Shown: in pieces, positions 23,013 through 31,191 of the stretch
Layout: the number at the start of each line of letters is the position of its first letter
Numbering within the stretch: position 1 is the stretch's first letter
From: a virus
Direction: 5' to 3' (one strand)
DNA length: 37,759 bases
Virus record (IMG/VR): IMGVR_UViG_3300036407_000010
Span: 1 to 37,759 of that record
Position numbers and translations under genes: made by a program
Notes under the pieces: model-generated
The model's database searches: none
What the model was told of the DNA's origin: nothing
The model's input: only the letters and a program-made list of their open reading frames with translations

Positions 23013-24128
23013 TTATACTTGATCGTTAACGGCTAAGCCGCGAGCGTGAATTTCTTTGAACTCAACTCCAGACTTGAAATCAATAAGAACTTTCAGTTTG
23101 CGATCAGCCTTCTGAATGTCAACTGAGTAACCACTTGTTGAATCAGTACCATATACAAAGTTATCAGCCTTTGTTGTTACCAAGCGCTGTGAAGAACCGA
23201 AACCAGGTTCTGCAACGAGCTCGCAATTAGTACCATCTATCTGGACGCGTTTCTTAATCGGCTGTCCATTGTAATCTGTGTTGCTGCCAAAATCCAACCG
23301 ATACTTTCTGCAGTACCAAGTGAAGATCGTTGAGTTGCATTTCATGATGGTAGGTACACCTTTGTAAACTTCACCTAGTGCATCGTGAGTAGCTTCTACT
23401 TTATCAATTACGTTAGAAGAAGTGATTACACCTGTTACTACTGGAGTGATCTTCGCACCAGTAATTTCATCAGCAAGGATTTTTAAAAATCCGTTCATTG
23501 TATCAGCAGGGCCAGTACCCGCAGCATTGTATACGCCCTTGTAAATTGCCTTCAGGCGCATGTTCTCTCTGATCTTGCTGTTGATGTAATCAAAGATGAA
23601 TTTTTCGAAAGGCATGTCTAGCGGATCAGAAGCCTTCTTCATCTTACCTAACCATGTCTTCTCAAGTAACCACGGCTCAAGTAAGAGATCAACTTTGCAA
23701 TCACGCACCTTTAAAATACGTGCGCCGAATTTCAATGCATCTTCAGTAGGGTTAAAATCTTTGTCAGCACCAGGTTGAACGATATCCGTAATACCAATAT
23801 TAGGTAAAGGAATCTCATCTGTAACATCATCAAGAACTTCCATCCCTTCAGTAAAATCTTCATCAAGTAGGACTTCAGCTGCAAGCTCGTCTCTATGCTC
23901 CCTATGATAATTACCAAGCGCTGTTGCAAGTGCTGTAATGTCAATCGAATCTAAAGCATAGCCTTTAGCTTGTACCTCTTGAATTATAAAGTTTCTATAA
24001 GCACTTAATGCCGCAAAACCTGATCCTGCTGCAAATGCAACATTAACGTCACCGGTTAGTCCACCTAGGAAAAAACCTACTGCGAAAGTGAGAATCAACC
24101 CCACCACCTTTAACAACACATTCTTCAT
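23013..24128 (-). CDS. Major capsid protein, HK97-like, with N-terminal hydrophobic segment
   Basis: This 371-residue protein is predicted as the major capsid protein from its size, its place directly after the protease-scaffold gene, and typical features of the fold: an extended loop-like region with DLLLEPWLLEKTWLGKMKK, SKIRENMRLKAIYKGVYNAAG, and FKEIHARGLAVNDQ at the end. The first ~35 residues are odd: a hydrophobic stretch of transmembrane strength (VLLKVVGLILTFAVGFFLGGL, residues 4-24). This could be a delta-domain-like, cleavable N-terminal scaffold. The protease gene ends 4 bases upstream. Confidence 0.8.
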   Translation of the reverse strand: MKNVLLKVVGLILTFAVGFFLGGLTGDVNVAFAAGSGFAALSAYRNFIIQEVQAKGYALDSIDITALATALGNYHREHRDELAAEVLLDEDFTEGMEVLDDVTDEIPLPNIGITDIVQPGADKDFNPTEDALKFGARILKVRDCKVDLLLEPWLLEKTWLGKMKKASDPLDMPFEKFIFDYINSKIRENMRLKAIYKGVYNAAGTGPADTMNGFLKILADEITGAKITPVVTGVITSSNVIDKVEATHDALGEVYKGVPTIMKCNSTIFTWYCRKYRLDFGSNTDYNGQPIKKRVQIDGTNCELVAEPGFGSSQRLVTTKADNFVYGTDSTSGYSVDIQKADRKLKVLIDFKSGVEFKEIHARGLAVNDQV

Positions 24129-24131
24129 TTT

Positions 24132-25649
24132 CTATTCTTCTGTTTTAAGTCCTATTCTTTTCGCAGCTTTTTTCTCCCAGCTGTGCGTTGGCTGTTTCCC
24201 TGCATACTCATGACCTTTGTCATTCTTTCCTGCCACTATAGTGGCTTCAGCTGCAGGCTTGTTCTCAAGTTTCGCTTTAGCATCAGTCAACTGGCGTTTC
24301 AAAGAAGATATAACCGTGTCCTTCTTCTTAGCTTCAGCCTCAAGCTTTGCCACGCGTGTACTCAGCGAAGTGACTTGAGCATGAGCCTTTGCGCTTTCGC
24401 TTTCCTCAGTCTCTGTTTCTTCTTCCTCCGATGCTTCTGCTGCCAATACCCAATTATCATTTTCAGTGATAGCGGGATCGGTTGGAGGCTCATTGCCCTC
24501 GTTGTTATCAGTCTTTGTATCGAAGTTCCTGATGTTACCTTCGCTGTCAGGGTGATTGCAACTTGCTCCATCTCCTGAGCCATCAGTATTGAATACAAGT
24601 TCTTCAGACCATGCTACGCCTTGCGACTCTGCTGCAGTTGGCTCTTCTTGTGCGGGAGCTGCTTGTTCAGCATTCACCTTCGTAGTCTTCTTTCCTAAAA
24701 AGTTAGCTGCGATCTTATTAAATTTCATTTGCCTATTACTTGATTTTGATTTCGTGGTTGGTGAGCTAACCAGTTCTGCTGCTTTATTGATTGCATCGTG
24801 GATGGAGCCGATGCTATCAATCATGCCATGAGCAAGTGCATCGGAGTTTTTAAACATTTTGCCAGTGAAGATCTCTGCTTCAGGATTGAGGCGATCGCCT
24901 CGCCCTTTCTTTACTGTTGAGATAAAATCCTTTGTGATGGCAGTCAGATCAGCGACGATCTCCGCTTCCTGGTCCTCGGTTAGTTGCTCGATAGAGTTTA
25001 CACGAGCTTTGTCTTTACTTTGACTCGCGCGTATGATTTTAACCTGGCCTATGTTCTCTTCTATGTAGGTGCTCCAGTTCTCGTGTATGTAAAGAGTACC
25101 AATAGATCCGAACTCTGTTGGATTGTTCTTGTTGCCTACAATCCACCGGGCTTGGCTGGCCACCCAATAAGCAGCGCTAGCAACCGTACCATCGCCAAAA
25201 GCGACAATCGGTTTCTTGCTGTTCTTGATGGCCAGGCCAAATTCATTCGTCCCATCTACCGTTCCCCCCGGGCTTTCAATATCCAGGACAATGGCAGCGA
25301 TGTCTTCATTCTCGTTTAGCGCTGCGAGCTCATTCGAATAATCACGCATCCCGTAACTACACAATTCGCCTCTTTTCGTAAGTGCTCCGAGCACCGAGAT
25401 AATTGCTACCTGCTGTCCTGACTTTGATTTAACTGCTCTTGTACTAACATAACTTCCAATTTGTCTTGCTTCAATTCCGTTGTACCGTACTGCTTCCTTC
25501 TTTTCCCTTTCACGGGAATCAATTCGATAAGCTGGCAGTGTCATCTTGCCGCTGATCATCGCATCATAGATAATAGGTGCGCGTTCAGCCAAAGATTTTT
25601 CCAGCAACCAAGTGCGGTACGAAAGCAAATTTGTGAGCTCTTGTATCAT
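24132..25649 (-). CDS. Prohead protease (S49/ClpP-like) fused to scaffold
   Basis: This 505-residue protein has an S49-type serine protease domain (residues ~80-290): ESPGGTVDG, the nucleophile Ser158 in TVASAAYW, the EFGSIGT segment, and a likely Lys base near 212-214 in SQSKDKAR. From residue ~308 (MKFNKIAANFLGKK) a scaffold-like part follows. It has a 55-residue module at 346-400 (VFNTDGSGDGASC, PPTDPAITEN), an acidic stretch, a coiled coil (~425-465) and a basic C-terminus. The ATG at 24726-24728 could start a separate scaffold product, as Nu3 does within lambda C. The module recurs at 29569-30387. Confidence 0.88.
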   Translation of the reverse strand: MIQELTNLLSYRTWLLEKSLAERAPIIYDAMISGKMTLPAYRIDSREREKKEAVRYNGIEARQIGSYVSTRAVKSKSGQQVAIISVLGALTKRGELCSYGMRDYSNELAALNENEDIAAIVLDIESPGGTVDGTNEFGLAIKNSKKPIVAFGDGTVASAAYWVASQARWIVGNKNNPTEFGSIGTLYIHENWSTYIEENIGQVKIIRASQSKDKARVNSIEQLTEDQEAEIVADLTAITKDFISTVKKGRGDRLNPEAEIFTGKMFKNSDALAHGMIDSIGSIHDAINKAAELVSSPTTKSKSSNRQMKFNKIAANFLGKKTTKVNAEQAAPAQEEPTAAESQGVAWSEELVFNTDGSGDGASCNHPDSEGNIRNFDTKTDNNEGNEPPTDPAITENDNWVLAAEASEEEETETEESESAKAHAQVTSLSTRVAKLEAEAKKKDTVISSLKRQLTDAKAKLENKPAAEATIVAGKNDKGHEYAGKQPTHSWEKKAAKRIGLKTEE

Positions 25650-25879
25650 TTCAGGATACCAAATTAGAACGGCTCCTGCAGGTACTTTAGGACGTGAGCT
25701 AAGACGCTTAGAACGCCTGAATTTCGCACTATTCTGTTCCTTCGGGCTTATCGCTAAACAAACTTTAATCGAAGCCTTTGTTACATCAAAAAATAAATAT
25801 CATAATACATTTGTATTATGTAATACAAATGTATTATCTTTACAGCATAATAATTCACAAACAAAAACTTATCAAAGTC
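25650..25879. promoter_or_regulatory. Control gap with 36-bp inverted repeat and two -7-like boxes
   Basis: The gap holds a 36-bp element (25802-25837) with perfect 17-base arms around TG. Each arm is itself the palindrome TAATAC-N4-GTATTA (ATTT in one arm, AAAT in the other). Both strands carry TACATTTG, matching TAnnTTTG, so the element could be a divergent promoter for the head operon and the plus-strand gene at 25880. TTTG boxes lie 24-25 bases upstream on both strands, farther than the usual 19-21. Confidence 0.6.
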
Positions 25880-26452
25880 ATGGAAACAACAACAAACAAA
25901 GAAACAATCACATTTGGTCAGCACACTATTGTAAAGGATTACGATAAGTATACTGTCATCATCACTAAGCCCTCACCACGCTCACGCATGGGCATCAAGG
26001 TAGTAGCTCACTACTCATTCAGATATAACGACATATCGAAGAGCATAATGACAATGAACTTGTTCGTTGATAAATTCATTCAGACAGAGACAAACACTGC
26101 ATTAGCTAAAGAACAGGCTAAAACAGCATTAGCAGTGGCAAGGAAGAACTTTAACAATCCGTACGTGATTGGACAGATCCTTTATAACTCATGGGGATAC
26201 GATCAAACAAACGTTGATTTCTACCAGGTTACGAAAACCGAAGGAAAGACAGTATTCGTATGTAAAGTGGCGCAACATGCTACTGAGAGCGAAAACATGT
26301 CGGGAAAAACGATGCCAGTTAAAGATTCTTTTATTGGAGAGGAGATTAAGAAAGTTATCCAGGTGCGCATGTATAACAATAAAACGAGCTCATATATCAA
26401 AGGCCTTTCCGAATGGGACGGCCAGCCAAAGTACTACTCTTCATATCATTAA
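25880..26452 (+). CDS. Hypothetical regulator-region protein
   Basis: This 190-residue protein starts METTTNKETITFGQHTIVKDYDKYTVIITKPSPRSR. The sequence is evenly polar with a central RKNFNNPYVIGQILYNSWGYDQTNVDFYQVTKTEGKTVF part. I do not recognise a family. The ATG at 25880 follows the inverted repeat by 42 bases; an in-frame start farther upstream would be inside the promoter. It is the first plus-strand gene of the control region and ends at a terminator. Its own promoter and operator suggest expression that is regulated separately from the late genes. Confidence 0.65.
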   Translation: METTTNKETITFGQHTIVKDYDKYTVIITKPSPRSRMGIKVVAHYSFRYNDISKSIMTMNLFVDKFIQTETNTALAKEQAKTALAVARKNFNNPYVIGQILYNSWGYDQTNVDFYQVTKTEGKTVFVCKVAQHATESENMSGKTMPVKDSFIGEEIKKVIQVRMYNNKTSSYIKGLSEWDGQPKYYSSYH

Positions 26453-26459
26453 AATTTAA

Positions 26460-26493
26460 AAGTGCCACTAAAAGTGAGTGGCACTTATTTTTT
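26460..26493 (+). terminator. Terminator after the 25880-26452 gene
   Basis: AAGTGCCACT (26460-26469) pairs with AGTGGCACTT (26477-26486) over a 7-base loop. A following ATTTTTTT run completes the rho-independent form on the plus strand. Confidence 0.92.
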
Positions 26494-26519
26494 ATCTATC
26501 ACATTTAAACGACAATATC

Positions 26520-26633
26520 ATGGAAGTTCAATATTTAGCCGTAGGTCAAATTGGTCCAGTATTCGTGTTTGGTAACTTTTTAGGTTACGGTTGTGACATA
26601 CAATTGCACATCTTTCATATCCACTATAACTGA
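26520..26633 (+). CDS. Small ORF of 37 codons in control region
   Basis: The frame encodes a 37-residue peptide beginning MEVQYLAVGQIGPVFVFGNF and rich in hydrophobic and histidine residues near the end. It lies between a terminator and the operator-like palindrome at 26643-26664. There is no strong ribosome site. It could be a small membrane peptide or a chance frame; the composition slightly favours a real peptide. Confidence 0.35.
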   Translation: MEVQYLAVGQIGPVFVFGNFLGYGCDIQLHIFHIHYN

Positions 26634-26642
26634 TTCGACTGT

Positions 26643-26664
26643 TAATACGATTGTATTATATTTG
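26643..26664 (+). promoter_or_regulatory. Third operator copy overlapping TATATTTG box
   Basis: TAATAC-GATT-GTATTA (26643-26658) is the same operator-like palindrome as in 25802-25837. It overlaps TATATTTG (26657-26664), which matches the -7 consensus TAnnTTTG. A transcript would begin near 26671 and run into the hairpin at 26706-26732, then the HTH gene at 26746. Confidence 0.6.
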
Positions 26665-26705
26665 TTGCTCAGGGTGTTTCCTTGATAAGTTCATTCTGAT
26701 AGGAT

Positions 26706-26732
26706 GGCCGGACCGATAACCGGCCTTTTTTT
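26706..26732 (+). terminator. Terminator/attenuator before small HTH gene
   Basis: GGCCGG (26706-26711) pairs with CCGGCC (26720-26725), followed by seven T residues. It lies between the TATATTTG box and the next start codon at 26746. It could end a small RNA of about 60 nt or attenuate the HTH gene. Confidence 0.85.
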
Positions 26733-26745
26733 ATAACCGAATGCC

Positions 26746-26946
26746 ATGGATGATTTAAAGAGAATAACCCAGCTTATTGAAAAATGGAGTTTGAATAAGG
26801 CCTTTCTCGCAAAGAAGCTCGGAATGCTTCGCGGGACATTCAACAATAAGATCAAACCCGATCACTACACTAAGTTCAGCGAACAAGAGGTAGAGAAGCT
26901 TAAAGGTATTTTGATTAAAATGAGAGAGGATTTAAAAGATTTATGA
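26746..26946 (+). CDS. Small HTH protein, Cro-like candidate
   Basis: This 66-residue protein has an XRE/Cro-style helix-turn-helix: LIEKWSLNKAFLAKKLGMLRGTFNNKIKP (residues ~10-38), then an acidic-basic helical tail. Such small proteins often serve as Cro-like or anti-repressor regulators. It follows a copy of the operator-like palindrome, making autoregulation or control of the 25802-25837 copies plausible. Its stop overlaps the convergent gene at 26941-27357 by 6 bases. Confidence 0.65.
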   Translation: MDDLKRITQLIEKWSLNKAFLAKKLGMLRGTFNNKIKPDHYTKFSEQEVEKLKGILIKMREDLKDL

Positions 26947-27357
26947 ATTCTCACTCGGTATTTCTTTAATCGTTCCATCTGAATTAAAAGGTCTAAAGCC
27001 CTGCCCCTTTTTCGTTCCACCTAGCTCTTCACATCGGGCAAAGGCGCCATTCAAGGCGTGCATGTATTCAGTGAAGCCAAGGCCATGATCTTCAACTGTT
27101 GGGATATTGTAAAACATTAAATATTCTGCGGGCTTGTTTATCATGTAATCCACACGTGCTGAAGTAAGAAGCCGCTCTGAAGAATCTTTAACTATCTTCA
27201 CCACACTTACATAAATTTCACGAGCCTTCTTGTTATTGGCCGCACCAATTACTTCCAACTCAATAAAATTACCGTTATGAAGAAATGAACAGGAAGTTTT
27301 TTCCTCTGTGTGCATTATTGTGATGTCTTTACCATCATAGTGAATTATTGTCTGCAT
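26941..27357 (-). CDS. Hypothetical protein at end of fibre operon
   Basis: This 138-residue protein has a mixed alpha/beta composition (FIELEVIGAANNKKAREIYVSVVKIVKDSSERLL; EYMHALNGAFARCEELGGTKKGQGF). It follows the LamG-like fibre gene by 13 bases in the same operon. It might be a fibre chaperone or a small virion protein. I do not recognise it. Confidence 0.6.
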   Translation of the reverse strand: MQTIIHYDGKDITIMHTEEKTSCSFLHNGNFIELEVIGAANNKKAREIYVSVVKIVKDSSERLLTSARVDYMINKPAEYLMFYNIPTVEDHGLGFTEYMHALNGAFARCEELGGTKKGQGFRPFNSDGTIKEIPSENS

Positions 27358-27370
27358 GTCGGATTAGAGT

Positions 27371-29569
27371 TTAGCGAAGTGTATCGAGATTCAAAAGTTT
27401 ATAATCGGCATGAGCCGGATTAATGTCGTTTGCTGAGTAGTTATTTAAAATAACTGTTCTATTCTGAGGGGACCAATCCTTTATTTTGTAGGTCCCTGAG
27501 TCGTTAATAATCTCCTCGAAGTTTAGGTACAACTGGCAATCAGTCATTAATTCAGGTGTGGCGTTTCCTGCTAAACCGTTGTTAATAATGTCGAGTACCT
27601 GCGGTTGTGTTAAAGCACCTTTGTATATGGATAGGTGAAATAAGAAGCCGTCTAAATTGTTGGTGTTACCTGCAAAAGAGTTTTGTGCGTCAGTGCCTAT
27701 ATACAAATCTGAGTTACCGACTTCGTCCCATCCATAAGGGTCTAACATCTGCACTGTCTGACTAAACAAACCATTTATATAAGGTACGTTTACCCCGCTA
27801 CTTTTTGCGACTATTACGACAAAGTTAGGTTTACTTGTATCGTAGTTTGCGAAGTCTACCAAGCCTGAAGAATTATTTAAGCTTAACGAAATGTCATAAG
27901 CAAGGGCAACTAAAATAGGTGTACTGTACAGTAACTTTGCTTTAGTGTTACCATTGTCACGTTTAGTTAAAAAACGTTCAGTACCTATTTGGGTTACCTG
28001 CGAAAATCCTAAAATATACGTGTAGCCTTTTTCTTTAGTTGGGTTAAAGTTCGCTACCGATAAAAAATTGCTGTTAGCTCTAACCAGACGCAAAGCCTTT
28101 CGTCTTTCCGGCAATCCCGTTGATTGTTCTATTCTAAGCGGTTGGTCTGTTGCTGGGGTAAAATTGTATAACTGTGCGTGTCTATTATTGCCTGAATTAT
28201 CTCGGACGAAGTAGTTTGTATTAAAGAAAACATCACCAAAATTTAAGTCAAGTTGAATGTTACTAATTGATTTATAGTCATCTGATCCTGCGCCGTTTTC
28301 AATTAGTTTTATTTCACGTCCACTTACTGGCTTATCTAAAAACACTGCTCGTGCTATACCCTGATTAGAGTACAACCCATTCGCTGCATTCTGCCACAAG
28401 AAGCGGAAAAATGGAAATCCTAAATTTACATTCGGTATGTCAGTTTCTATGATACCGTTTTGAATTGCCTTTGTATTTGTCCCATCATAAATAAGCCATA
28501 TTTTTATAATGCCCGGCGTGGTGCCTGTGTTTATAATTTGCGAACCATTGTAATAAAACTGTATGTTAGCAGAACCTACAAAAAAACAGGCAAACCCCGC
28601 ATTAGTTTCTGAAGCTGAGAACACAGTTCTAAATGCTGGGTTTTCTAGGTTCATGTTACTAGCTTCTAAATACAAGGACCATTGTGTAGGTGCTGCACTA
28701 TACACGGGTACTTGTGAGTAAAGGTTGATGCCATTACCCTTAAGAAAGTTAAAGCCTTTTTTGCTCTCACTATATAAGTTCTGATAAGCCGATTGTAGTA
28801 GTACGTTGTTACTGCCTACTTCACTTGCACTGTAGTTTACTAATTCTGCATGCTTGGCTCCCAACTTTGTTACCTTAGCGTAGTTGTACTGTTCTACAAC
28901 GTCAAACGCCACGGCGCCAGAGTTTTGATTTAGCGGGTAATGCCCTGTTACATTTGAGTGTAGGCTTGGTGGTATAATGTTCGTGTGGTGTAAAGTTTCC
29001 AGTTCTTTTTCACCAGGCTTAATATCTAAAAATATTACATTTCCTATGTAACCGTCAAAAGATAACCTGTTTAAACCCGCGTATAGATAACTAGAACCAA
29101 TGTATAAATTTTGTGTGTAGGTAATTAGAAGCGGGTTACTAGTAAAGGTAGTGCGTACAGTGGCACCATTGTTTATTTTACACGAAACGTAAGTATTAGC
29201 ACCGTCAAAAGGTTCGTAAATAATTGTTACCCTGTACCACTTATGTACATCTAGTAAGGGTAGTAATACTTCAGTTAACACAAGTGTAGAACTATTAACA
29301 CCAAATTGTAACCTAGCTTTACCGCTATTTGCTGTTGTCCGTAGGTAGAAGCCGCTACCGTCACCACCTGGCGAACCCCTACGCGTTATAATTTCACCTA
29401 TTGTTTGTGGTGTATTTACATACAGTAGTAAACTAATACAAAACGGTGTAGCCCCGTTAAAATCAACAGGGTCAGCTATTGAAAGTACGTGCTGTGATGC
29501 TGCGTCAAATCTTAAAACGTTCTTAGTAGCTATTAAACTTTTATCTTCGTACGGTCTTAACCTAGACAT
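27371..29569 (-). CDS. LamG/concanavalin-like tail fibre (receptor-binding) protein
   Basis: This 732-residue protein has three beta-sandwich-like parts, at about residues 15-210, 240-430 and 470-730. Each has LamG/concanavalin-like strands such as PFCISLLLYVN, WYRVTIIYEPFDGANTYVSCKINN and FDGYIGNVIFLDIKPGEKELETLHH. The middle and last parts repeat similar endings (KPVSGREIKLIENGAG; GALTQPQVLDIINNGLAG). Such domains bind sugars in phage fibres and cell-surface proteins. It ends the fibre group. I infer host-receptor binding; the three copies look like internal duplication. Confidence 0.8.
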   Translation of the reverse strand: MSRLRPYEDKSLIATKNVLRFDAASQHVLSIADPVDFNGATPFCISLLLYVNTPQTIGEIITRRGSPGGDGSGFYLRTTANSGKARLQFGVNSSTLVLTEVLLPLLDVHKWYRVTIIYEPFDGANTYVSCKINNGATVRTTFTSNPLLITYTQNLYIGSSYLYAGLNRLSFDGYIGNVIFLDIKPGEKELETLHHTNIIPPSLHSNVTGHYPLNQNSGAVAFDVVEQYNYAKVTKLGAKHAELVNYSASEVGSNNVLLQSAYQNLYSESKKGFNFLKGNGINLYSQVPVYSAAPTQWSLYLEASNMNLENPAFRTVFSASETNAGFACFFVGSANIQFYYNGSQIINTGTTPGIIKIWLIYDGTNTKAIQNGIIETDIPNVNLGFPFFRFLWQNAANGLYSNQGIARAVFLDKPVSGREIKLIENGAGSDDYKSISNIQLDLNFGDVFFNTNYFVRDNSGNNRHAQLYNFTPATDQPLRIEQSTGLPERRKALRLVRANSNFLSVANFNPTKEKGYTYILGFSQVTQIGTERFLTKRDNGNTKAKLLYSTPILVALAYDISLSLNNSSGLVDFANYDTSKPNFVVIVAKSSGVNVPYINGLFSQTVQMLDPYGWDEVGNSDLYIGTDAQNSFAGNTNNLDGFLFHLSIYKGALTQPQVLDIINNGLAGNATPELMTDCQLYLNFEEIINDSGTYKIKDWSPQNRTVILNNYSANDINPAHADYKLLNLDTLR

Positions 29570-30387
29570 TATGCAGTAGGGGTATAAATTAAAATATTCT
29601 CTTCACTTCCTGTACTTGTTATTGTAGCTAGGGACTTAATCCAGTATTTGACCCCGGCACTTTCACTGCCAGTAATGTTAGAGTTTATCCAAGTTTGTAA
29701 CGCCGATAAGTTTGGATGTGCTACCCAGGTACTCGAAGAATCTAAACGACTTTCGTAAGTCACCGCGCTAATACCAGCTGTTGAACTTGCAGACATAGAA
29801 GTAATAACACCCCTAAAACTTAAAGCGTGTTCGGTAAATAAATTACTGTTGAACCTGAAGACAGCTAGACGACTGCTTACCCCACCGCCCCCGCCACCGC
29901 TACCAAATTTCTGCCATTTACCCTGTCCAAATTCTGTGAGTAGGTTAGTAGAATTAAACGGACGCGCCACATTATCCTTCAGCACATACAAGCCAGGCTC
30001 GCCATTGTTGTAGTACGTAATAAATAGACCTTCACCAATCAATCCTGGAGCATACGCTTTAATCGCTGATCCGGAGGAAGGTGATACTTCTTTCCAATAA
30101 GTGTTTTCGGTCTCACTAGGGTTTTTCGGAGGAGCGTGGTTTGCGTTATTGTTCGTCTTACTATTCCAAAATCTGAGTGCACCAGTTATGTCAGGGTAAG
30201 TGCAAAAGGCGCCATCACCAGTGCCATCCACGTTAAACACAGCATTGTAAGCCCACGCCGGAATTCCGGACGTAACGCTTTGTGTAATGAAGTCAACCAG
30301 GGTATCAAGTACGTCGTGCTCTTGTGCTATCGTTCTCCGTGATACAAGCTTCTGACGGAAATATAGTTTTAATTGTGCGCCGGTCAT
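29569..30387 (-). CDS. Fibre-region protein with GDG module shared with scaffold
   Basis: This 272-residue protein begins MTGAQLKLYFRQKLV. Residues ~43-99 form a module with VFNVDGTGDGAFC, KTNNNANHAPPKNP and ETENTYW, matching residues ~346-400 of the protease-scaffold protein. A second carbohydrate-binding-like region (~121-161, ITYYNNGEPGLYVLKDN...GKWQKF) follows. A glycine-rich linker (near 163-169) leads to a C-terminal beta domain. It is probably a fibre or collar adaptor to the LamG-like protein, whose start overlaps its stop. Carbohydrate binding is an inference from the aromatic pattern. Confidence 0.7.
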   Translation of the reverse strand: MTGAQLKLYFRQKLVSRRTIAQEHDVLDTLVDFITQSVTSGIPAWAYNAVFNVDGTGDGAFCTYPDITGALRFWNSKTNNNANHAPPKNPSETENTYWKEVSPSSGSAIKAYAPGLIGEGLFITYYNNGEPGLYVLKDNVARPFNSTNLLTEFGQGKWQKFGSGGGGGGVSSRLAVFRFNSNLFTEHALSFRGVITSMSASSTAGISAVTYESRLDSSSTWVAHPNLSALQTWINSNITGSESAGVKYWIKSLATITSTGSEENILIYTPTA

Positions 30388-31001
30388 TGTGTTTTAAAGT
30401 ATTCTGTAAATGAATAGTCACTTGTGATTTTCAATTTTTCACCTGGTTGTAAAATCGCAATTACCACATCGTTAAACTCTACAACAGATGGTGCTGGGCC
30501 TGTTGGAGCTGCAGGCATATCGGCTCGATAAAAAAAACTGTTATCTGGCCCGCTGTAAAAGAATCGGCATGTGTAGCCATGCCTTGCAGCAGTGCTTGTA
30601 CCACTATCGTGATCAAATGCAAACTGTACAGGAGCCTGGATAGTACCGAATATTTTTTGAACTGTGTTCGGATATTGAAACAATACAATGAACTCATCTA
30701 ATGAAGCTGTCTCAAACATGCTCCGCAGATCTTCACTGTCTCCAGTTACGAAAAATACAAGCTCACTTTCCTTTGATATACCTTCCCGTTTTTGGCTCGA
30801 TACACTTGTAATTCCAGCGCTTTGATAGGACACTGCCCAATTATATGTGGATGCTCCTTCATTTAATTGTAATGCTCCGTATATTATTCCACTAACTGGT
30901 TGGGGAATGATCTTCACGTCTGCCTTTCGGACTACCTGGAGTTTAAGCACGCCTCCCATGCGGGTACCAGGCACGTGAGAAATGTTTTTTAAATAGGCCA
31001 T
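30384..31001 (-). CDS. Putative tail protein at start of fibre operon
   Basis: This 205-residue beta-rich protein starts MAYLKNISHVPGTRMGGVLKLQVVRK. It contains ISKESELVFFVTGDSEDLRSMFETAS and a C-terminal ILQPGEKLKITSDYSFTEYF. It begins the fibre operon and overlaps the next gene by 4 bases. It may be a tail or baseplate connecting protein, perhaps tail-tube-like; I do not recognise the family. An upstream ATG at 31007 would add two residues. The repeat element at 31082-31191 is 80 bases upstream. Confidence 0.55.
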   Translation of the reverse strand: MAYLKNISHVPGTRMGGVLKLQVVRKADVKIIPQPVSGIIYGALQLNEGASTYNWAVSYQSAGITSVSSQKREGISKESELVFFVTGDSEDLRSMFETASLDEFIVLFQYPNTVQKIFGTIQAPVQFAFDHDSGTSTAARHGYTCRFFYSGPDNSFFYRADMPAAPTGPAPSVVEFNDVVIAILQPGEKLKITSDYSFTEYFKTQ

Positions 31002-31081
31002 TTGCATTTTATGTTGGCAAACTTCCTGTAATTACAAATGATATTTTAAGACGTGGACTTTTACAATCGCGTGGACGCGGG

Positions 31082-31191
31082 TGACTTAATATTTGTACGC
31101 GGCTGACTTAATATTTTCCTTTAAGCAGAGATAGCACATGAAGCAATACCTACTGACACTGCTGACTTAATTTTTGTACGTGGCTGACTTA
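31082..31191. repeat. Two pairs of 22-bp-spaced TGACTTA repeats
   Basis: TGACTTA occurs at 31082 and 31104 and again at 31163 and 31185. Each pair is 22 bases apart, the two pairs are 81 bases apart, and neighbouring bases agree (TTTGTACG(C/T)GGC between repeats). The spacing equals about two helical turns, typical of cooperative protein binding. The right pair overlaps the 3' end of the 31121-31639 gene. Confidence 0.6.

Noticed and set aside
27371-29569. Possible diversity-generating retroelement target in the LamG-like fibre gene
   Set aside because: There is no reverse transcriptase and no template repeat in the window.
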